Part shown: one piece after another, positions 1-8,583 of the stretch | Position numbering within the stretch: position 1 is the stretch's first letter | Layout: every line of letters begins with the position of its first letter | Source: Chitinophaga pinensis | GTDB taxonomy: Bacteria; Bacteroidota; Bacteroidia; UBA4408 | Direction: 5' to 3' | Assembly (NCBI GenBank): GCA_945861665.1 | Contig: CAMAVS010000005.1 | Location: 124,001-188,000, forward strand | Length of the DNA stretch: 64,000 nucleotides | Notes under the pieces: generated by a model | Seen by the model: only the letters and a program-made list of their open reading frames with translations | Database searches by the model: none | Told to the model about the DNA's origin: nothing | Program-made: the position numbers and the translations under genes

Positions 1-1623
1 TGCAATAATTTTATAATCGAGTTTCTTTGTTGAATTAATAAGTCCATCAAAAAACCAAGTCATCGGTTTTTCTGTTTCCTCCTCAATAATTTTTCTAAGG
101 TTATTGGGCTGGGGATGTTTAAACTTATAAGTATCAAAATAGCGATGCATTATTTTGTTCATCTTCTCTTCACCAATATATGCCATTAAGTAATCAAATA
201 CCAATGCAGTTTTTGAATACACAACACCACCATAGTTCAACTCCGTATATTGCGCAGCAGGCAGTTCTATTTTCTGGTCTAAATTTCTGCGGGCATTTAT
301 CAAATATGAAAGTTCATACTGTGCTTTTTGTTTATAATGACCAATATTAAAAAACCTTCCCGATAATCGAGGTGCAAATTCATCCAACAATCGTAGGCTC
401 GGATATTTTTTACGCATATACCGAAGTTCATTAAAAGAATTTAACCCTTCATCCATCCAAGGGTGTATCCTTTCATTCGAGCCTAATATTCCATAAAACC
501 AATTATGACCTACTTCGTGCATAATGGTTGTTTCTAAAATAAAATCTTTTCCGGAAGCACCGATTACGCTTACATTGGGATATTCCATCCCTCCTCCAGC
601 ACTTAAAGCACCATCAACAGCAGTGCATTGGTTATATGGATAATCACCGTTCCACAATGAATAATAATACAATGCATCATTAATATACGGAATACTTTTT
701 TTCCATAAATGAGCTTCCGCATTTGTAAACATCACCCAAGTACTCACCATCCTTTTACTTTGAGGAAGTTCAACCTCACTTGTTAAAACGTGATAACGTT
801 TATCTGCAAACCAAGCAAAATCGTGAACATTTGATTGCTTATATCTCAAAGTCTTTAAATTATCAGATGAAGCAGGAAATGAATTATCGCTTTTATTAAA
901 TTCACGAATTGATTCTGTAATTTTTGCTTTTTCAGTTAGCCAAGCAATTTCTTTTTCTCCATCCACCAAATCACCGGTTGCGCCTACCACATAATTCTCG
1001 GGCAAACTAATCGACACATCAAAAGAACCAAACTCTGAATAAAATTCACCTTGATTTAAATACGGCATAGCATTCCATCCATTTGCATCGTAAACAGCAG
1101 GCTTGGGATACCATTGTGTAATTTGATACTGCTGCCCCATATGACCTAATCGGGAAAAAATACCGATTGGAATTTTAACGTGAAACGGAGTTGTAATAAT
1201 TAATTTTTGGCCAGGAGCTAATGGACTATTCAAAGTTATTTTTCCCATATCAATATTGACTGAGTCGTATACAAATTTCACCGCTTCACCGTTTACTTTA
1301 AAATCAATTCCGGAGATAAAACCCCTGTCCTCCTCTTTTGAATAATAAAATTTGGTTTCTCCATTCTCAAGAAATTGTTTTGCTAAAGCTGTGGCATTAT
1401 TTTTATATGCATTTGGCCACATGTGCATATAAATTTCCGAAATAGAATTGGGCGAATTATTAATGTATTCTATTTTTTCATCGGCATTCAATTCGTGTGT
1501 AACATCATTCAATGCAACATTTATAGTGTAATTAACCTCTTGCTGAAAGTACGACTGTGCAAACAATTGGTGCGTGCAAACCGAAAAAAGCAGTAGCCCT
1601 ATTTTTATACCTTTCAATTTCAT
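1..1623 (-). CDS. M1 family zinc aminopeptidase, 3' end beyond window
   Basis: The reading frame starts at an ATG (1621-1623 on the complement) and stays open to the window edge, giving about 541 residues without a stop. It begins with a signal peptide ending near LFAQ. The M1 zinc motif HEVGH lies near residue 369 (bases 505-519), and the third ligand follows 18 residues later in WMDEG, the exact M1 spacing. The exopeptidase motif usually GxMEN reads GGMEY. The product is therefore an exported zinc metallopeptidase that probably trims N-terminal residues from peptides in the periplasm or outside the cell. The true C-terminus is not visible. Confidence 0.9.
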   Translation of the reverse strand, partial: MKLKGIKIGLLLFSVCTHQLFAQSYFQQEVNYTINVALNDVTHELNADEKIEYINNSPNSISEIYMHMWPNAYKNNATALAKQFLENGETKFYYSKEEDRGFISGIDFKVNGEAVKFVYDSVNIDMGKITLNSPLAPGQKLIITTPFHVKIPIGIFSRLGHMGQQYQITQWYPKPAVYDANGWNAMPYLNQGEFYSEFGSFDVSISLPENYVVGATGDLVDGEKEIAWLTEKAKITESIREFNKSDNSFPASSDNLKTLRYKQSNVHDFAWFADKRYHVLTSEVELPQSKRMVSTWVMFTNAEAHLWKKSIPYINDALYYYSLWNGDYPYNQCTAVDGALSAGGGMEYPNVSVIGASGKDFILETTIMHEVGHNWFYGILGSNERIHPWMDEGLNSFNELRYMRKKYPSLRLLDEFAPRLSGRFFNIGHYKQKAQYELSYLINARRNLDQKIELPAAQYTELNYGGVVYSKTALVFDYLMAYIGEEKMNKIMHRYFDTYKFKHPQPNNLRKIIEEETEKPMTWFFDGLINSTKKLDYKIIA

Positions 1624-2068
1624 TTTATAATTTTTACATAAAAATAAGTATTTATTCTGCTACTATTAAAACTTCTATACTTATTGTTACACATAACGCA
1701 ACATAAAATATTTTAGATTTCAAAAAATAAACCTTCAAAAATTATTTTTCACTCAAAAAAATTCGTTCAAGAAATAAAAATGAATTTATTTTTAATAAAT
1801 AATTCAATCAGTATTCATACTCTCTAATTTCTATTTTTACCAAAATAAAAAACAAGATGCCCTACATACTCTTTGTTTATAGCCATCACAAGAGATGTAT
1901 TTTTTTTGAATATTATTTGAAAGTTCTACTTTACTCTAAAATAATTTTAATTAACAATAACGAACAATTAAATGTTAATAATTATTTAAATGATATTAGG
2001 TTGTGTCATAAACATTTATTTTCTTTGTGTCACTATTAATTAAATGGATTAATTAAAAATTAAAAACA
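1624..2068. other. AT-rich intergenic region, no gene seen
   Basis: These 445 bases are extremely AT-rich and separate the divergent M1 peptidase and Lys/Ala-rich gene. A 60-codon open frame at 1857-2039 has no family resemblance and a composition of background type, so I do not call it. TTTTCTTTG near 2018-2026 is a one-mismatch version of the Bacteroidota -7 element and could drive the gene at 2069. Confidence 0.5.
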
Positions 2069-2209
2069 ATGGCAACAAAAAAAGCAACAAAAAAAGCAGC
2101 TCCTAAGAAAGCAGCTAAAAAAGCAGCTCCTAAAAAAGCAGCTAAAAAAGCAGCTCCTAAGAAAGCAGCTAAAAAAGCAGCTCCTAAGAAAGCAGCTAAG
2201 AAAAAGTAA
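2069..2209 (+). CDS. 46-aa Lys/Ala/Pro repeat protein, histone H1-tail-like
   Basis: A short ORF encodes 46 residues made only of Met, Ala, Thr, Lys and Pro. After the start MATKKATKK the unit KKAAPKKAA recurs about four times, mirrored by a 27-bp DNA repeat. The composition matches the basic C-terminal tails of histone H1, chlamydial Hc1 and AlgP-like proteins, which bind DNA by charge. There is no globular domain. A strong hairpin terminator begins about 20 bases after the stop, which makes this a complete single-gene transcript. Nucleoid or RNA binding is inferred from composition only. The downstream DUF3108 gene should not start before this terminator. Confidence 0.75.
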   Translation: MATKKATKKAAPKKAAKKAAPKKAAKKAAPKKAAKKAAPKKAAKKK

Positions 2210-2221
2210 TTTTTCTTCAAT

Positions 2222-2258
2222 GAAAAAAGTCTCTCCATCATTGGAGAGATTTTTTTTT
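2222..2258 (+). terminator. Rho-independent terminator after the Lys/Ala-rich gene
   Basis: The stem CTCTCCA (2231-2237) pairs with TGGAGAG (2242-2248) around a TCAT loop. An A tract lies upstream and a run of nine T follows, so a strong intrinsic terminator is expected. Confidence 0.85.
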
Positions 2259-2288
2259 GTAGTAACTTCATCTCGTAATACAACAAAA

Positions 2289-3113
2289 GTGAAGACTACT
2301 CTTTTTTTTATACTTTCATTCCTTACCTCAATTGCTTGTTATCCGCAAAAAACTAACTGCGTTTTAAACAACACAGCCTTTGCTCCCGGAGAGTCACTCA
2401 CCTATGAAATATATTATAACTGGGGCTTTATATGGATAAGCTCGGGTGAAGTTAGCTTTAAAGTAGAGCGAGATAATTACAGGGGAAATAATTGTTGGAA
2501 ATTTTCAGGAGTAGGAAAAACGTATCCTAAATACGATTGGTTTTATAAAGTAAGAGATACCTATGCAAGTTGGGTTGATAGCAGTTCACTTCTACCCCAC
2601 CGATACCTTCGAGATTCAAAGGAGGGACCGAACAACATTTACAACGACAACTATTTTAACTATTCCAAATCGCGTATAACAGCCTACACAACAGAAAATA
2701 GTAAGCCCATTAAAACAGACACCATCTCAATTAACCCTAACAATTGTGCATACGATGTTACAGCAATGATTTATTATGCTCGAACAATTGATTTCTCAAA
2801 AAGTAAGGTTGGCGATAAGGTTCCCATATACCTTTACCTCGATAATAAATTTTATAACCAATATATAAAGTACCTTGGCAAAGAAACCATTGAAACCAAT
2901 TTGGGGAAATTTAAATGTGTGAAATTTAGTCCACTTTTAATTGAAGGAACAATTTTTAAAGGTGGCGATAATATGGCAGTATGGGTTACAGACGATGAGA
3001 ATAAAATACCCATACGAATAGAAACTCCTATTGTTGTTGGAGGGATACAAGTAACTGTAAAAAAATATTCAGGGTTGAAAAACCCATTAAGTGCTAAACT
3101 ACCAAACAAATGA
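2289..3113 (+). CDS. DUF3108 domain-containing exported protein
   Basis: The mature part begins FAPGESLTYEIYYNWGF, the hallmark of DUF3108, a family of exported beta-rich proteins with no settled function. The open frame extends upstream to 2220, but that start lies inside the preceding terminator. I choose GTG at 2289, which gives 274 residues beginning MKTTLFFILSF, a normal signal peptide with a possible lipobox Cys at the end (TSIAC). The stop overlaps the ATG of the S4-domain gene (ATGA), so the two are translationally coupled. Localisation to the periplasm or outer membrane is inferred from the signal. Confidence 0.8.
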   Translation: MKTTLFFILSFLTSIACYPQKTNCVLNNTAFAPGESLTYEIYYNWGFIWISSGEVSFKVERDNYRGNNCWKFSGVGKTYPKYDWFYKVRDTYASWVDSSSLLPHRYLRDSKEGPNNIYNDNYFNYSKSRITAYTTENSKPIKTDTISINPNNCAYDVTAMIYYARTIDFSKSKVGDKVPIYLYLDNKFYNQYIKYLGKETIETNLGKFKCVKFSPLLIEGTIFKGGDNMAVWVTDDENKIPIRIETPIVVGGIQVTVKKYSGLKNPLSAKLPNK

Positions 3114-3319
3114 AAATAGAATTCACTATCACCGATGAGTACATTGAACTCATTAAATTACTGAAGGCAACTGGACTCTGCTCCATGGGATCAGAAGCAA
3201 AACAAGCTGTTGAAGGACAATTAGTAAAATTAAACGGTGAAACAGAACTTCGCAAAAGAGCAAAAATTAGAAAAGGAGATGTTGTTGAGTTTCAAAAAAA
3301 CGCCATCGTTATTATTTAA
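3110..3319 (+). CDS. S4-domain RNA-binding protein (YbcJ/YaaA type)
   Basis: This 69-residue protein is almost entirely an S4 RNA-binding fold. The central stretch GLCSMGSEAKQAVEGQLVKL and the following LNGE and KIRKGDVVEF are the S4 signature. Stand-alone S4 proteins of this size bind structured RNA, often ribosomal, but the target of this one cannot be read from sequence. It overlaps the DUF3108 gene by four bases and lies 25 bases before bioD, so it may share the biotin transcript. Confidence 0.85.
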   Translation: MKIEFTITDEYIELIKLLKATGLCSMGSEAKQAVEGQLVKLNGETELRKRAKIRKGDVVEFQKNAIVII

Positions 3320-3344
3320 AATCAGTATTACTTAAAAAAACAAA

Positions 3345-3965
3345 ATGACGAAACCTCTCTTTATAACCGGAATAGGAACCGATGTAGGCAAAACTGTAAT
3401 AGCAGCTATACTGGTGGAAGTTTTACAAGCCGACTATTGGAAACCTGTGCAGGCTGGAAATTTTTCTGGCACCGATTCCGAAACAGTCAGAAGTTTAATC
3501 AGCAATACAAAATCAGTTATTCATCCCGAAGCATACTCACTAAAACAATACTCTTCGCCACACGCTGCTGCCGAAGACGAAGGAATTTTAATTAATCCCA
3601 CAAACATAAAAATACCAACAACAAATAATAGACTCATCATTGAAGGTGCGGGAGGATTAATGGTTCCACTTACACATAACTTTTTTATCATCGACTTAAT
3701 TAAACAAATGGGTTGCGAAGTAATATTAGTAGGGCAAAATTACCTGGGGAGCATTAACCACACCTTACTTTCAATTGACGCCTTAAGAAAACACAATATC
3801 CCATTAAAAGGTTTTGTGATGAATGGAGCACCGCATAAAATGTCGGAAGACATAATCATTGAATATGCGGGAATGCAACCTCTAATGCACATTTCTAAAG
3901 AAAGAGAAATAAACCAAGAGGTAATTACAAAGTATGCTGATGCTTTAAAGAACATCCAACTATAA
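3345..3965 (+). CDS. bioD: Dethiobiotin synthetase
   Basis: BioD carries out ATP- and CO2-dependent ring closure of 7,8-diaminononanoate to dethiobiotin, the step before biotin synthase. The P-loop GIGTDVGKT is at residues 8-16. The substrate-binding WKPVQAG lies near residue 32, and the acidic IEGAGGLMVPL follows around residue 99. At 206 residues it has normal family length. Its stop (TAA) shares one base with the bioA start, so the two consecutive biotin enzymes are coupled. bioB and bioF are not in the window. Confidence 0.95.
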   Translation: MTKPLFITGIGTDVGKTVIAAILVEVLQADYWKPVQAGNFSGTDSETVRSLISNTKSVIHPEAYSLKQYSSPHAAAEDEGILINPTNIKIPTTNNRLIIEGAGGLMVPLTHNFFIIDLIKQMGCEVILVGQNYLGSINHTLLSIDALRKHNIPLKGFVMNGAPHKMSEDIIIEYAGMQPLMHISKEREINQEVITKYADALKNIQL

Positions 3966-5236
3966 TGACAACACTCTCCGTTCGCGACTCAAAAGTTGTT
4001 TGGCACCCATTTACTTTTTTGAAAAGCAAACAATTGCCAATTACCATCAGCAAAGCAAAAGGTATTTACTTTTACGATGACAAGGGAAATAAATACATCG
4101 ATGGCATTTCTTCTTGGTGGGTAAATGCTCACGGGCATTGTCATCCCTACATTATTAAAAAAGTTCACCAACAGTTGCAAAAAATGGAACACTCCATCTT
4201 TGCATCCTTTACACACGAACCGGCAATAGAACTTTCAGAAAGGCTGTTGAAGAAATTACCGGGTATGTCAAAAGTGTTTTTTTCCGATAATGGATCTACC
4301 TCGGTAGAAGTTGCCCTTAAAATGGCATTTCAATATTGGAGCAATAAAAGAGCGCCCCGCACCAAAGTAATTGCTTTTAAAAACGGATACCATGGTGACA
4401 CCTTTGGTGCAATGAGCATAAGCGCCAGAAATGTTTTTAACAATGCCTTTGAGCCACTATTATTTGATGTTATACATATTGATGTTCCAACCAAGGGGAA
4501 TGAAAAAAAAGCGATGCTACAATTGCAAAATGAAGTAAAGAAAAACGATGTTGCCTGTTTTATATTTGAACCACTGGTGCAAGGTGCCGGAGGAATGGTA
4601 ATGTATGAAAGCTATATCCTGAATGAAATGCTGGCGCTTTGTAAAAAACACAATTGCATCAGCATAGCCGATGAAGTAATGACAGGTTTTGGACGAACAG
4701 GGAAAATGTTTGCCATTGACTACCTTACAAACAAACCTGATATTATTTGCTTATCAAAAGCCCTTACCGCTGGATTTATGCCCTTGGGACTTAGTATTTG
4801 TAACTCTACTATTTATAAAGCTTATATTACAGATGACAAAACAAAAACCTTTTTTCACGGACATTCTTATACCGGAAATCCAACTGCCTGCAGCGCAGCA
4901 TTGGCCAACTTGGATATTTTTGATAAGCCTGTTACTTTTAAAAATATAACCCGCATAAACGAACAACACCTAAAATTTCAAGTAAAGGTAAAACAACATA
5001 AAAACATATTAGATGTACGCGTAATAGGCATTATCATAGCTTTTGAAATTCGTAGCAAGGAAAAAACACATTACCTCAACAGCATCTCCGAAACAATGCC
5101 TACCTTCTTTTTAAAAAGAGGCATTATCTTACGCCCCCTAGGAAATGTATTATATATTTTACCTCCTTATTGTATTGGCAATAAAGAACTAAAAACTATT
5201 TATAAAGCGGTAAATGAGTTTTTAGATTCTCTTTAA
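3965..5236 (+). CDS. bioA: Adenosylmethionine-8-amino-7-oxononanoate aminotransferase
   Basis: BioA transfers the amino group of S-adenosylmethionine to KAPA with PLP, producing DAPA for BioD. Typical features are WHPFT near residue 13, SSWWVNAHGHCHP near residue 50, ADEVMTGFGRTG near residue 236, the PLP lysine in LSKALTAG (about K265), and HGHSYTGNP near residue 298. The 423 residues match family length. The gene is coupled to bioD upstream. Its last four bases overlap the 3' end of the convergent TonB receptor gene. Confidence 0.95.
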   Translation: MTTLSVRDSKVVWHPFTFLKSKQLPITISKAKGIYFYDDKGNKYIDGISSWWVNAHGHCHPYIIKKVHQQLQKMEHSIFASFTHEPAIELSERLLKKLPGMSKVFFSDNGSTSVEVALKMAFQYWSNKRAPRTKVIAFKNGYHGDTFGAMSISARNVFNNAFEPLLFDVIHIDVPTKGNEKKAMLQLQNEVKKNDVACFIFEPLVQGAGGMVMYESYILNEMLALCKKHNCISIADEVMTGFGRTGKMFAIDYLTNKPDIICLSKALTAGFMPLGLSICNSTIYKAYITDDKTKTFFHGHSYTGNPTACSAALANLDIFDKPVTFKNITRINEQHLKFQVKVKQHKNILDVRVIGIIIAFEIRSKEKTHYLNSISETMPTFFLKRGIILRPLGNVLYILPPYCIGNKELKTIYKAVNEFLDSL

Positions 5237-7632
5237 AATTTTATTGTCACACCACCCAAGTAATACCTACCTGCCTGCGGGTAATAATAATTCTCAGTAG
5301 TGTTAAAGCCGCCATATTTATAGCTAAAGGTGTAGCCATTGGAAACATAGCTTTCAATAAAAAGATTATTTACCATTGCTGTAAATGCAATCTCTTTAAA
5401 TAATTTGCTTTTTATACTATACGATAATCGCATATCATTTACCAAGTATGCATCTATGGAACGAGATAAATTGGATGTATTATCCAAGTATTGCACACCA
5501 ACATATTTTGTAATAAATGCAATGGAGAAATTTTTCACCGGTACAAACACCAATTCACTTCCTGCAATTATAGAAGGTGAAAAGGCAATATCCTTGTTGT
5601 TGTGAACAGTAGCAATTTGTACCCCAATATCGTAATCGTCAATATACTCAGTAAATTCTTCTGTTTTGTTTTTGCTGTAAGTAACATTCGCATTCCACGT
5701 AAGCTGTTTTAGAATTCGTGTGGCAAACTCCACCTCAATTCCCGTCCTGTAACTTTTACTTACATTGGTTCTATTATATGCACCCACATCGTTAATCTCT
5801 CCTGTTAGTACCAACTGATCTTTATAATCCATATAATAAGCATTCACACCAAAAGCAATTTTTTTGTTTTTTTGTTTGTAGCACAATTCGTAGTCTATTA
5901 AATGTTCGGGGCGTGGACGAGTTGTAGGCGAGGATTGTACATAATCATCGCGTGAAGGTTCCTTATTGCCAACACCATAAGAAAAATACACTTTTTTGTT
6001 TGAAGCAATATCATAATTAATAGCCGCTTTGGGATTAACAAAATTCAAATTCGCTTTCTGCCGCGTAGACACTAAACTATCGTTAAACCCTTTAAATGAA
6101 TAATTCACCGAGCGGTACTGCAAGTCGCCATACACGGTTAATTTAGAAGTAAGTAAATAAGAAATTTTTAAAAAATTATTGATGTCGTTCTTCACTGCAT
6201 AATCTCTATAATACTCTTGTTCCTTTTCAATATTGGTTGAATACTGTGCCCAAATAATTTCTCCATAGTGCAAACCATAATATTGATTTGCTGCACCACC
6301 CAATGTAATTTCGGCTCTTTTGGTTGTATAATTGAAAGAGTAGGTAGCTCCATAAAAATCATTGTTCAACCATTTTCTTCTCACCAAATCAGTCGCTAAA
6401 ATTGTATCCAAACCAATTACAGGATTTGACAAACCATAATCGGAAAATGCTGCCCCCTGTTTGAATTCCTCATAGTACCCCTTTCCCTTGGTATAATGAA
6501 GTGCAGTATTAAAGTATAATTTATCATTCAAACGTTGTGAAAAATGAAGCTGATAATAATCTTGCTTATAATTATCGGTCTGGTTATCGTAGTATTTTAT
6601 ATTTCCTATAGCATCATAATACATTCCGGCCGGATTAAAAGTTCTGTTGTTTTTTAATGAATCTTGAAAAACCCCGTACCAGGCTTGGTATGTTTTTTCG
6701 GTACCACTAAAGGTTATTAATTTTACAATGGTCGATTTACCGTAATAGGCACCTGCTAAATAATAGGAATTCAAATTGGATGAAGCCCTTTGCATATAGC
6801 TATCAGAGCTTATTCTCGACAAGCGTGCATCAACTGTAAATTTTTCGTTCAACAATCCTGTTCCTAAATTGACAGTATTTTTTAAGGTATTAAAAGAGCC
6901 ATACGAATTCGCAAAAGTTGCATAGGGTTTTGCATTCAAGGTAGTAGTTTGAACATTCACACTACCACCAAAAGCACCTGCTCCATTGGTAGAAGTGCCT
7001 ACTCCACGCTGTATCTGTATATTGTCTACTGACGAAACAATATCGGGCATATCTACCCAATAGGTTACTTGCGATTCGGCATCATTAACCGGCACACCAT
7101 TAATGGTAACATTTACACGAGAAGCATCGCTTCCACGAATTCGAAAACCTGTATATCCTACACCTGCACCGGCATCGGAAGTCACAACCAAAGAGGGTGT
7201 TAAATTTAACAAATAAGGAAGATCCTGACCCAAGTTTTGTTTTTCCAAATCCTCCTTTGCTATTTTAGAATTAGCAATACCACTTTTGTCTCCTGCACGG
7301 GTAGCTTTTACCTGTACCTCATCCATCATATACAAAGAAGGAATCAACTGGATGTTCCTAACTACATCAGCATTTACTTGCACCGTGTCAATTTGTTTTT
7401 GATAGCCGAGCATTGTAACCGACAAGATATATGTTCCGGGTTTTAACTTATCAATTTTATACATTCCATCGCTGTTGCTTTGAACAGCAGTGTAAGAATT
7501 AGCAACTGCAATTACAGCACCATAAACAATACCTCCATCTTTTTGGGTAGTAATTTGTCCGCTAATTGAAAATTGCGCATTGGCAATAAAAGGCACACTC
7601 AAAAAGAGGATTGCTGATGTTAAAATTTTCAT
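5233..7632 (-). CDS. TonB-dependent receptor, probable thiamin importer
   Basis: This 799-residue outer-membrane receptor has a signal peptide (ending ANAQF), then a carboxypeptidase-regulatory-like beta domain (about 22-105), a plug (about 125-230, with the motifs FRIRGSDASRVNVTINGVP and IQRGVGTSTNGAGAFGG) and a 22-strand-type barrel ending in an aromatic-rich GVTIKF. The leader carries a TPP riboswitch, so the receptor is made when thiamin pyrophosphate is scarce. That points to thiamin or a thiamin precursor as substrate. TPP-regulated TonB receptors of Bacteroidota have been proposed as thiamin porters; the substrate here is inferred from regulation. No inner-membrane thiamin permease is adjacent. 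Confidence 0.9.
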   Translation of the reverse strand: MKILTSAILFLSVPFIANAQFSISGQITTQKDGGIVYGAVIAVANSYTAVQSNSDGMYKIDKLKPGTYILSVTMLGYQKQIDTVQVNADVVRNIQLIPSLYMMDEVQVKATRAGDKSGIANSKIAKEDLEKQNLGQDLPYLLNLTPSLVVTSDAGAGVGYTGFRIRGSDASRVNVTINGVPVNDAESQVTYWVDMPDIVSSVDNIQIQRGVGTSTNGAGAFGGSVNVQTTTLNAKPYATFANSYGSFNTLKNTVNLGTGLLNEKFTVDARLSRISSDSYMQRASSNLNSYYLAGAYYGKSTIVKLITFSGTEKTYQAWYGVFQDSLKNNRTFNPAGMYYDAIGNIKYYDNQTDNYKQDYYQLHFSQRLNDKLYFNTALHYTKGKGYYEEFKQGAAFSDYGLSNPVIGLDTILATDLVRRKWLNNDFYGATYSFNYTTKRAEITLGGAANQYYGLHYGEIIWAQYSTNIEKEQEYYRDYAVKNDINNFLKISYLLTSKLTVYGDLQYRSVNYSFKGFNDSLVSTRQKANLNFVNPKAAINYDIASNKKVYFSYGVGNKEPSRDDYVQSSPTTRPRPEHLIDYELCYKQKNKKIAFGVNAYYMDYKDQLVLTGEINDVGAYNRTNVSKSYRTGIEVEFATRILKQLTWNANVTYSKNKTEEFTEYIDDYDIGVQIATVHNNKDIAFSPSIIAGSELVFVPVKNFSIAFITKYVGVQYLDNTSNLSRSIDAYLVNDMRLSYSIKSKLFKEIAFTAMVNNLFIESYVSNGYTFSYKYGGFNTTENYYYPQAGRYYLGGVTIKF

Positions 7633-7696
7633 TCCATTTTTAATTTTTAGTTTAACATACAGTTACAGGGAGCGAGTAACTGTTATATTAAATTTA

Positions 7697-7815
7697 CCTT
7701 CCCTACGCAGGCATTACCCTGATCAGGTGTTTGGCTGAATGTTACGCAAAAAGCGGCAAACAACCAATGGGTATAATCTCAGCCGGTTTAGTAAAATACT
7801 TTTAGGCACCCCTTT
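7697..7815 (-). promoter_or_regulatory. TPP (THI-element) riboswitch
   Basis: Read on the minus strand, the leader contains the conserved TPP aptamer blocks in order: AGGGGTGCC (P1/P2), CGGCTGAGATTATACCC (the J2/4 CTGAGA core), then ACCTGATCAGGGTAATGCC and GCGTAGGGA. These are the pyrimidine- and pyrophosphate-binding halves of the thi box. Downstream, before the ATG at 7632, the inverted repeat ACAGTTAC / GTAACTGT (7659-7666 and 7676-7683) has a loop whose minus-strand sequence CTCCCT could pair with AGGGA at the aptamer 3' side. It is a candidate expression platform. Confidence 0.93.
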
Positions 7816-7822
7816 GATGAAA

Positions 7823-7830
7823 CAAATGTA
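7823..7830 (-). promoter_or_regulatory. -7 promoter element for the riboswitch transcript
   Basis: On the minus strand this reads TACATTTG, an exact TAnnTTTG Bacteroidota -7 element. Transcription would begin a few bases before the first aptamer stem, so the whole leader is accounted for. No clear -33 TTTG is seen. Confidence 0.65.
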
Positions 7831-7895
7831 TAAATAATTATTTAAAAGGAATAAATGAGAAAAAAATTAATCGTTGGATGTAAATGCTAAACCTT

Positions 7896-7950
7896 TCCGT
7901 CTCGCTTCTTGTGTCTTACATCTTGCTTCTTGACTTACGTCTTGACTCTT
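7896..7950. repeat. Degenerate heptamer repeat tract
   Basis: On the minus strand about seven near-heptameric units of the type (T/C)AAGANN follow one another (for example GTCAAGACGTAAGTCAAGA). The tract is not coding and lies between a decayed ORF and the riboswitch promoter. Short periodic intergenic tracts of this style are familiar in Bacteroidota genomes; no function is known to me. Confidence 0.5.
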
Positions 7951-7952
7951 AT

Positions 7953-8200
7953 CTAATTCCAACTAAAACAAGCTGTACGATTACTGTTTCTCATTCTTTT
8001 AGCAGGAAGCAATTTGCGAATCTTTCTTTTTAAATTAAAACTCTTAACGAATAGGCTTCTCTTTAATCCTACTTTTTGTTTTGAATCGGACGAAGAACTG
8101 TGTGAAAAATAAAACTCGGGAGCAGAAAGCTTAGGCAAATTGATTGCCAGTTGAATTGATTTCCTAAATTATTATCTTGTGCCGCTTCATTTACTTGAAC
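7953..8200 (-). pseudogene. Decayed 3' part of the secreted-protein gene at 8201
   Basis: Beyond the TAA at 8201-8203 the same frame stays readable for about 20 codons with the same Gln/Asn-rich style (VQVNEAAQDNNLGNQFNW). One frame over, the text then becomes protein-like: INLPKLSAPEF, a Ser run, a Lys/Arg-rich stretch and a tail ending NRTACFSWN, with a stop at 7953. Changing TAA to CAA and a single frameshift near 8140-8150 would rejoin it to the upstream ORF into a protein of about 185 residues. This is either a real double lesion or a consensus error. Confidence 0.5.
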
Positions 8201-8512
8201 TTATTCCTCAACAGCATTTACTAGCACAACTTGCTGTATATTCCTATTATCATAATTATTGTTATTGATGTTTTGAATTTGTGCTTGAGGAATTTCACTT
8301 CTTTTATTAAGGTTATTAGCAGGACGAGCAACACTTACATTACTCATTTGTGTGTTTTGTGTATTTTGTGAAGCAGGATTTAAACGTCCCATATTATTCA
8401 TAGAATAAAATACTTGTTGCGACTGGTTACCAAAACTAGAAGAATTCATCCTTTGTTGCGAAAAAGAAAGGGGGGAGGAAAAACACAATGAAAACAAAAC
8501 TACTTTTTGCAT
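8201..8512 (-). CDS. Small exported Asn/Gln-rich protein, possibly truncated
   Basis: The 103-residue product starts with a hydrophobic signal sequence ending near LSFSQ and continues as a low-complexity Asn/Gln/Ser-rich chain (QIQNINNNNYDNRNIQQ). No domain is recognised. The reading frame seems to be cut short: protein-like text continues beyond the stop and then in another frame down to 7953. Export to the periplasm or surface is inferred from the signal. If the gene is intact as written, it is a short secreted hypothetical protein. Confidence 0.55.
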   Translation of the reverse strand: MQKVVLFSLCFSSPLSFSQQRMNSSSFGNQSQQVFYSMNNMGRLNPASQNTQNTQMSNVSVARPANNLNKRSEIPQAQIQNINNNNYDNRNIQQVVLVNAVEE

Positions 8513-8583
8513 TGCAAATTATTTACACAACAATAATACGCAAGAATAAAATGGCTGTTACACGCTTAAGATTTTTTAACAGT

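Noticed and set aside
1857-2039. 60-codon plus-strand ORF in the AT-rich gap before the Lys/Ala-rich gene
   Set aside because: Composition is what random AT-rich DNA gives (Ile, Tyr, Phe, Leu, Asn), with no family resemblance and no terminator or promoter around it.
2053-2286. 77-codon minus-strand ORF with FLAAFLGAA repeats
   Set aside because: It is the antisense shadow of the Lys/Ala repeat gene; the apparent hydrophobic repeats merely mirror the KKAAPKKAA codons.
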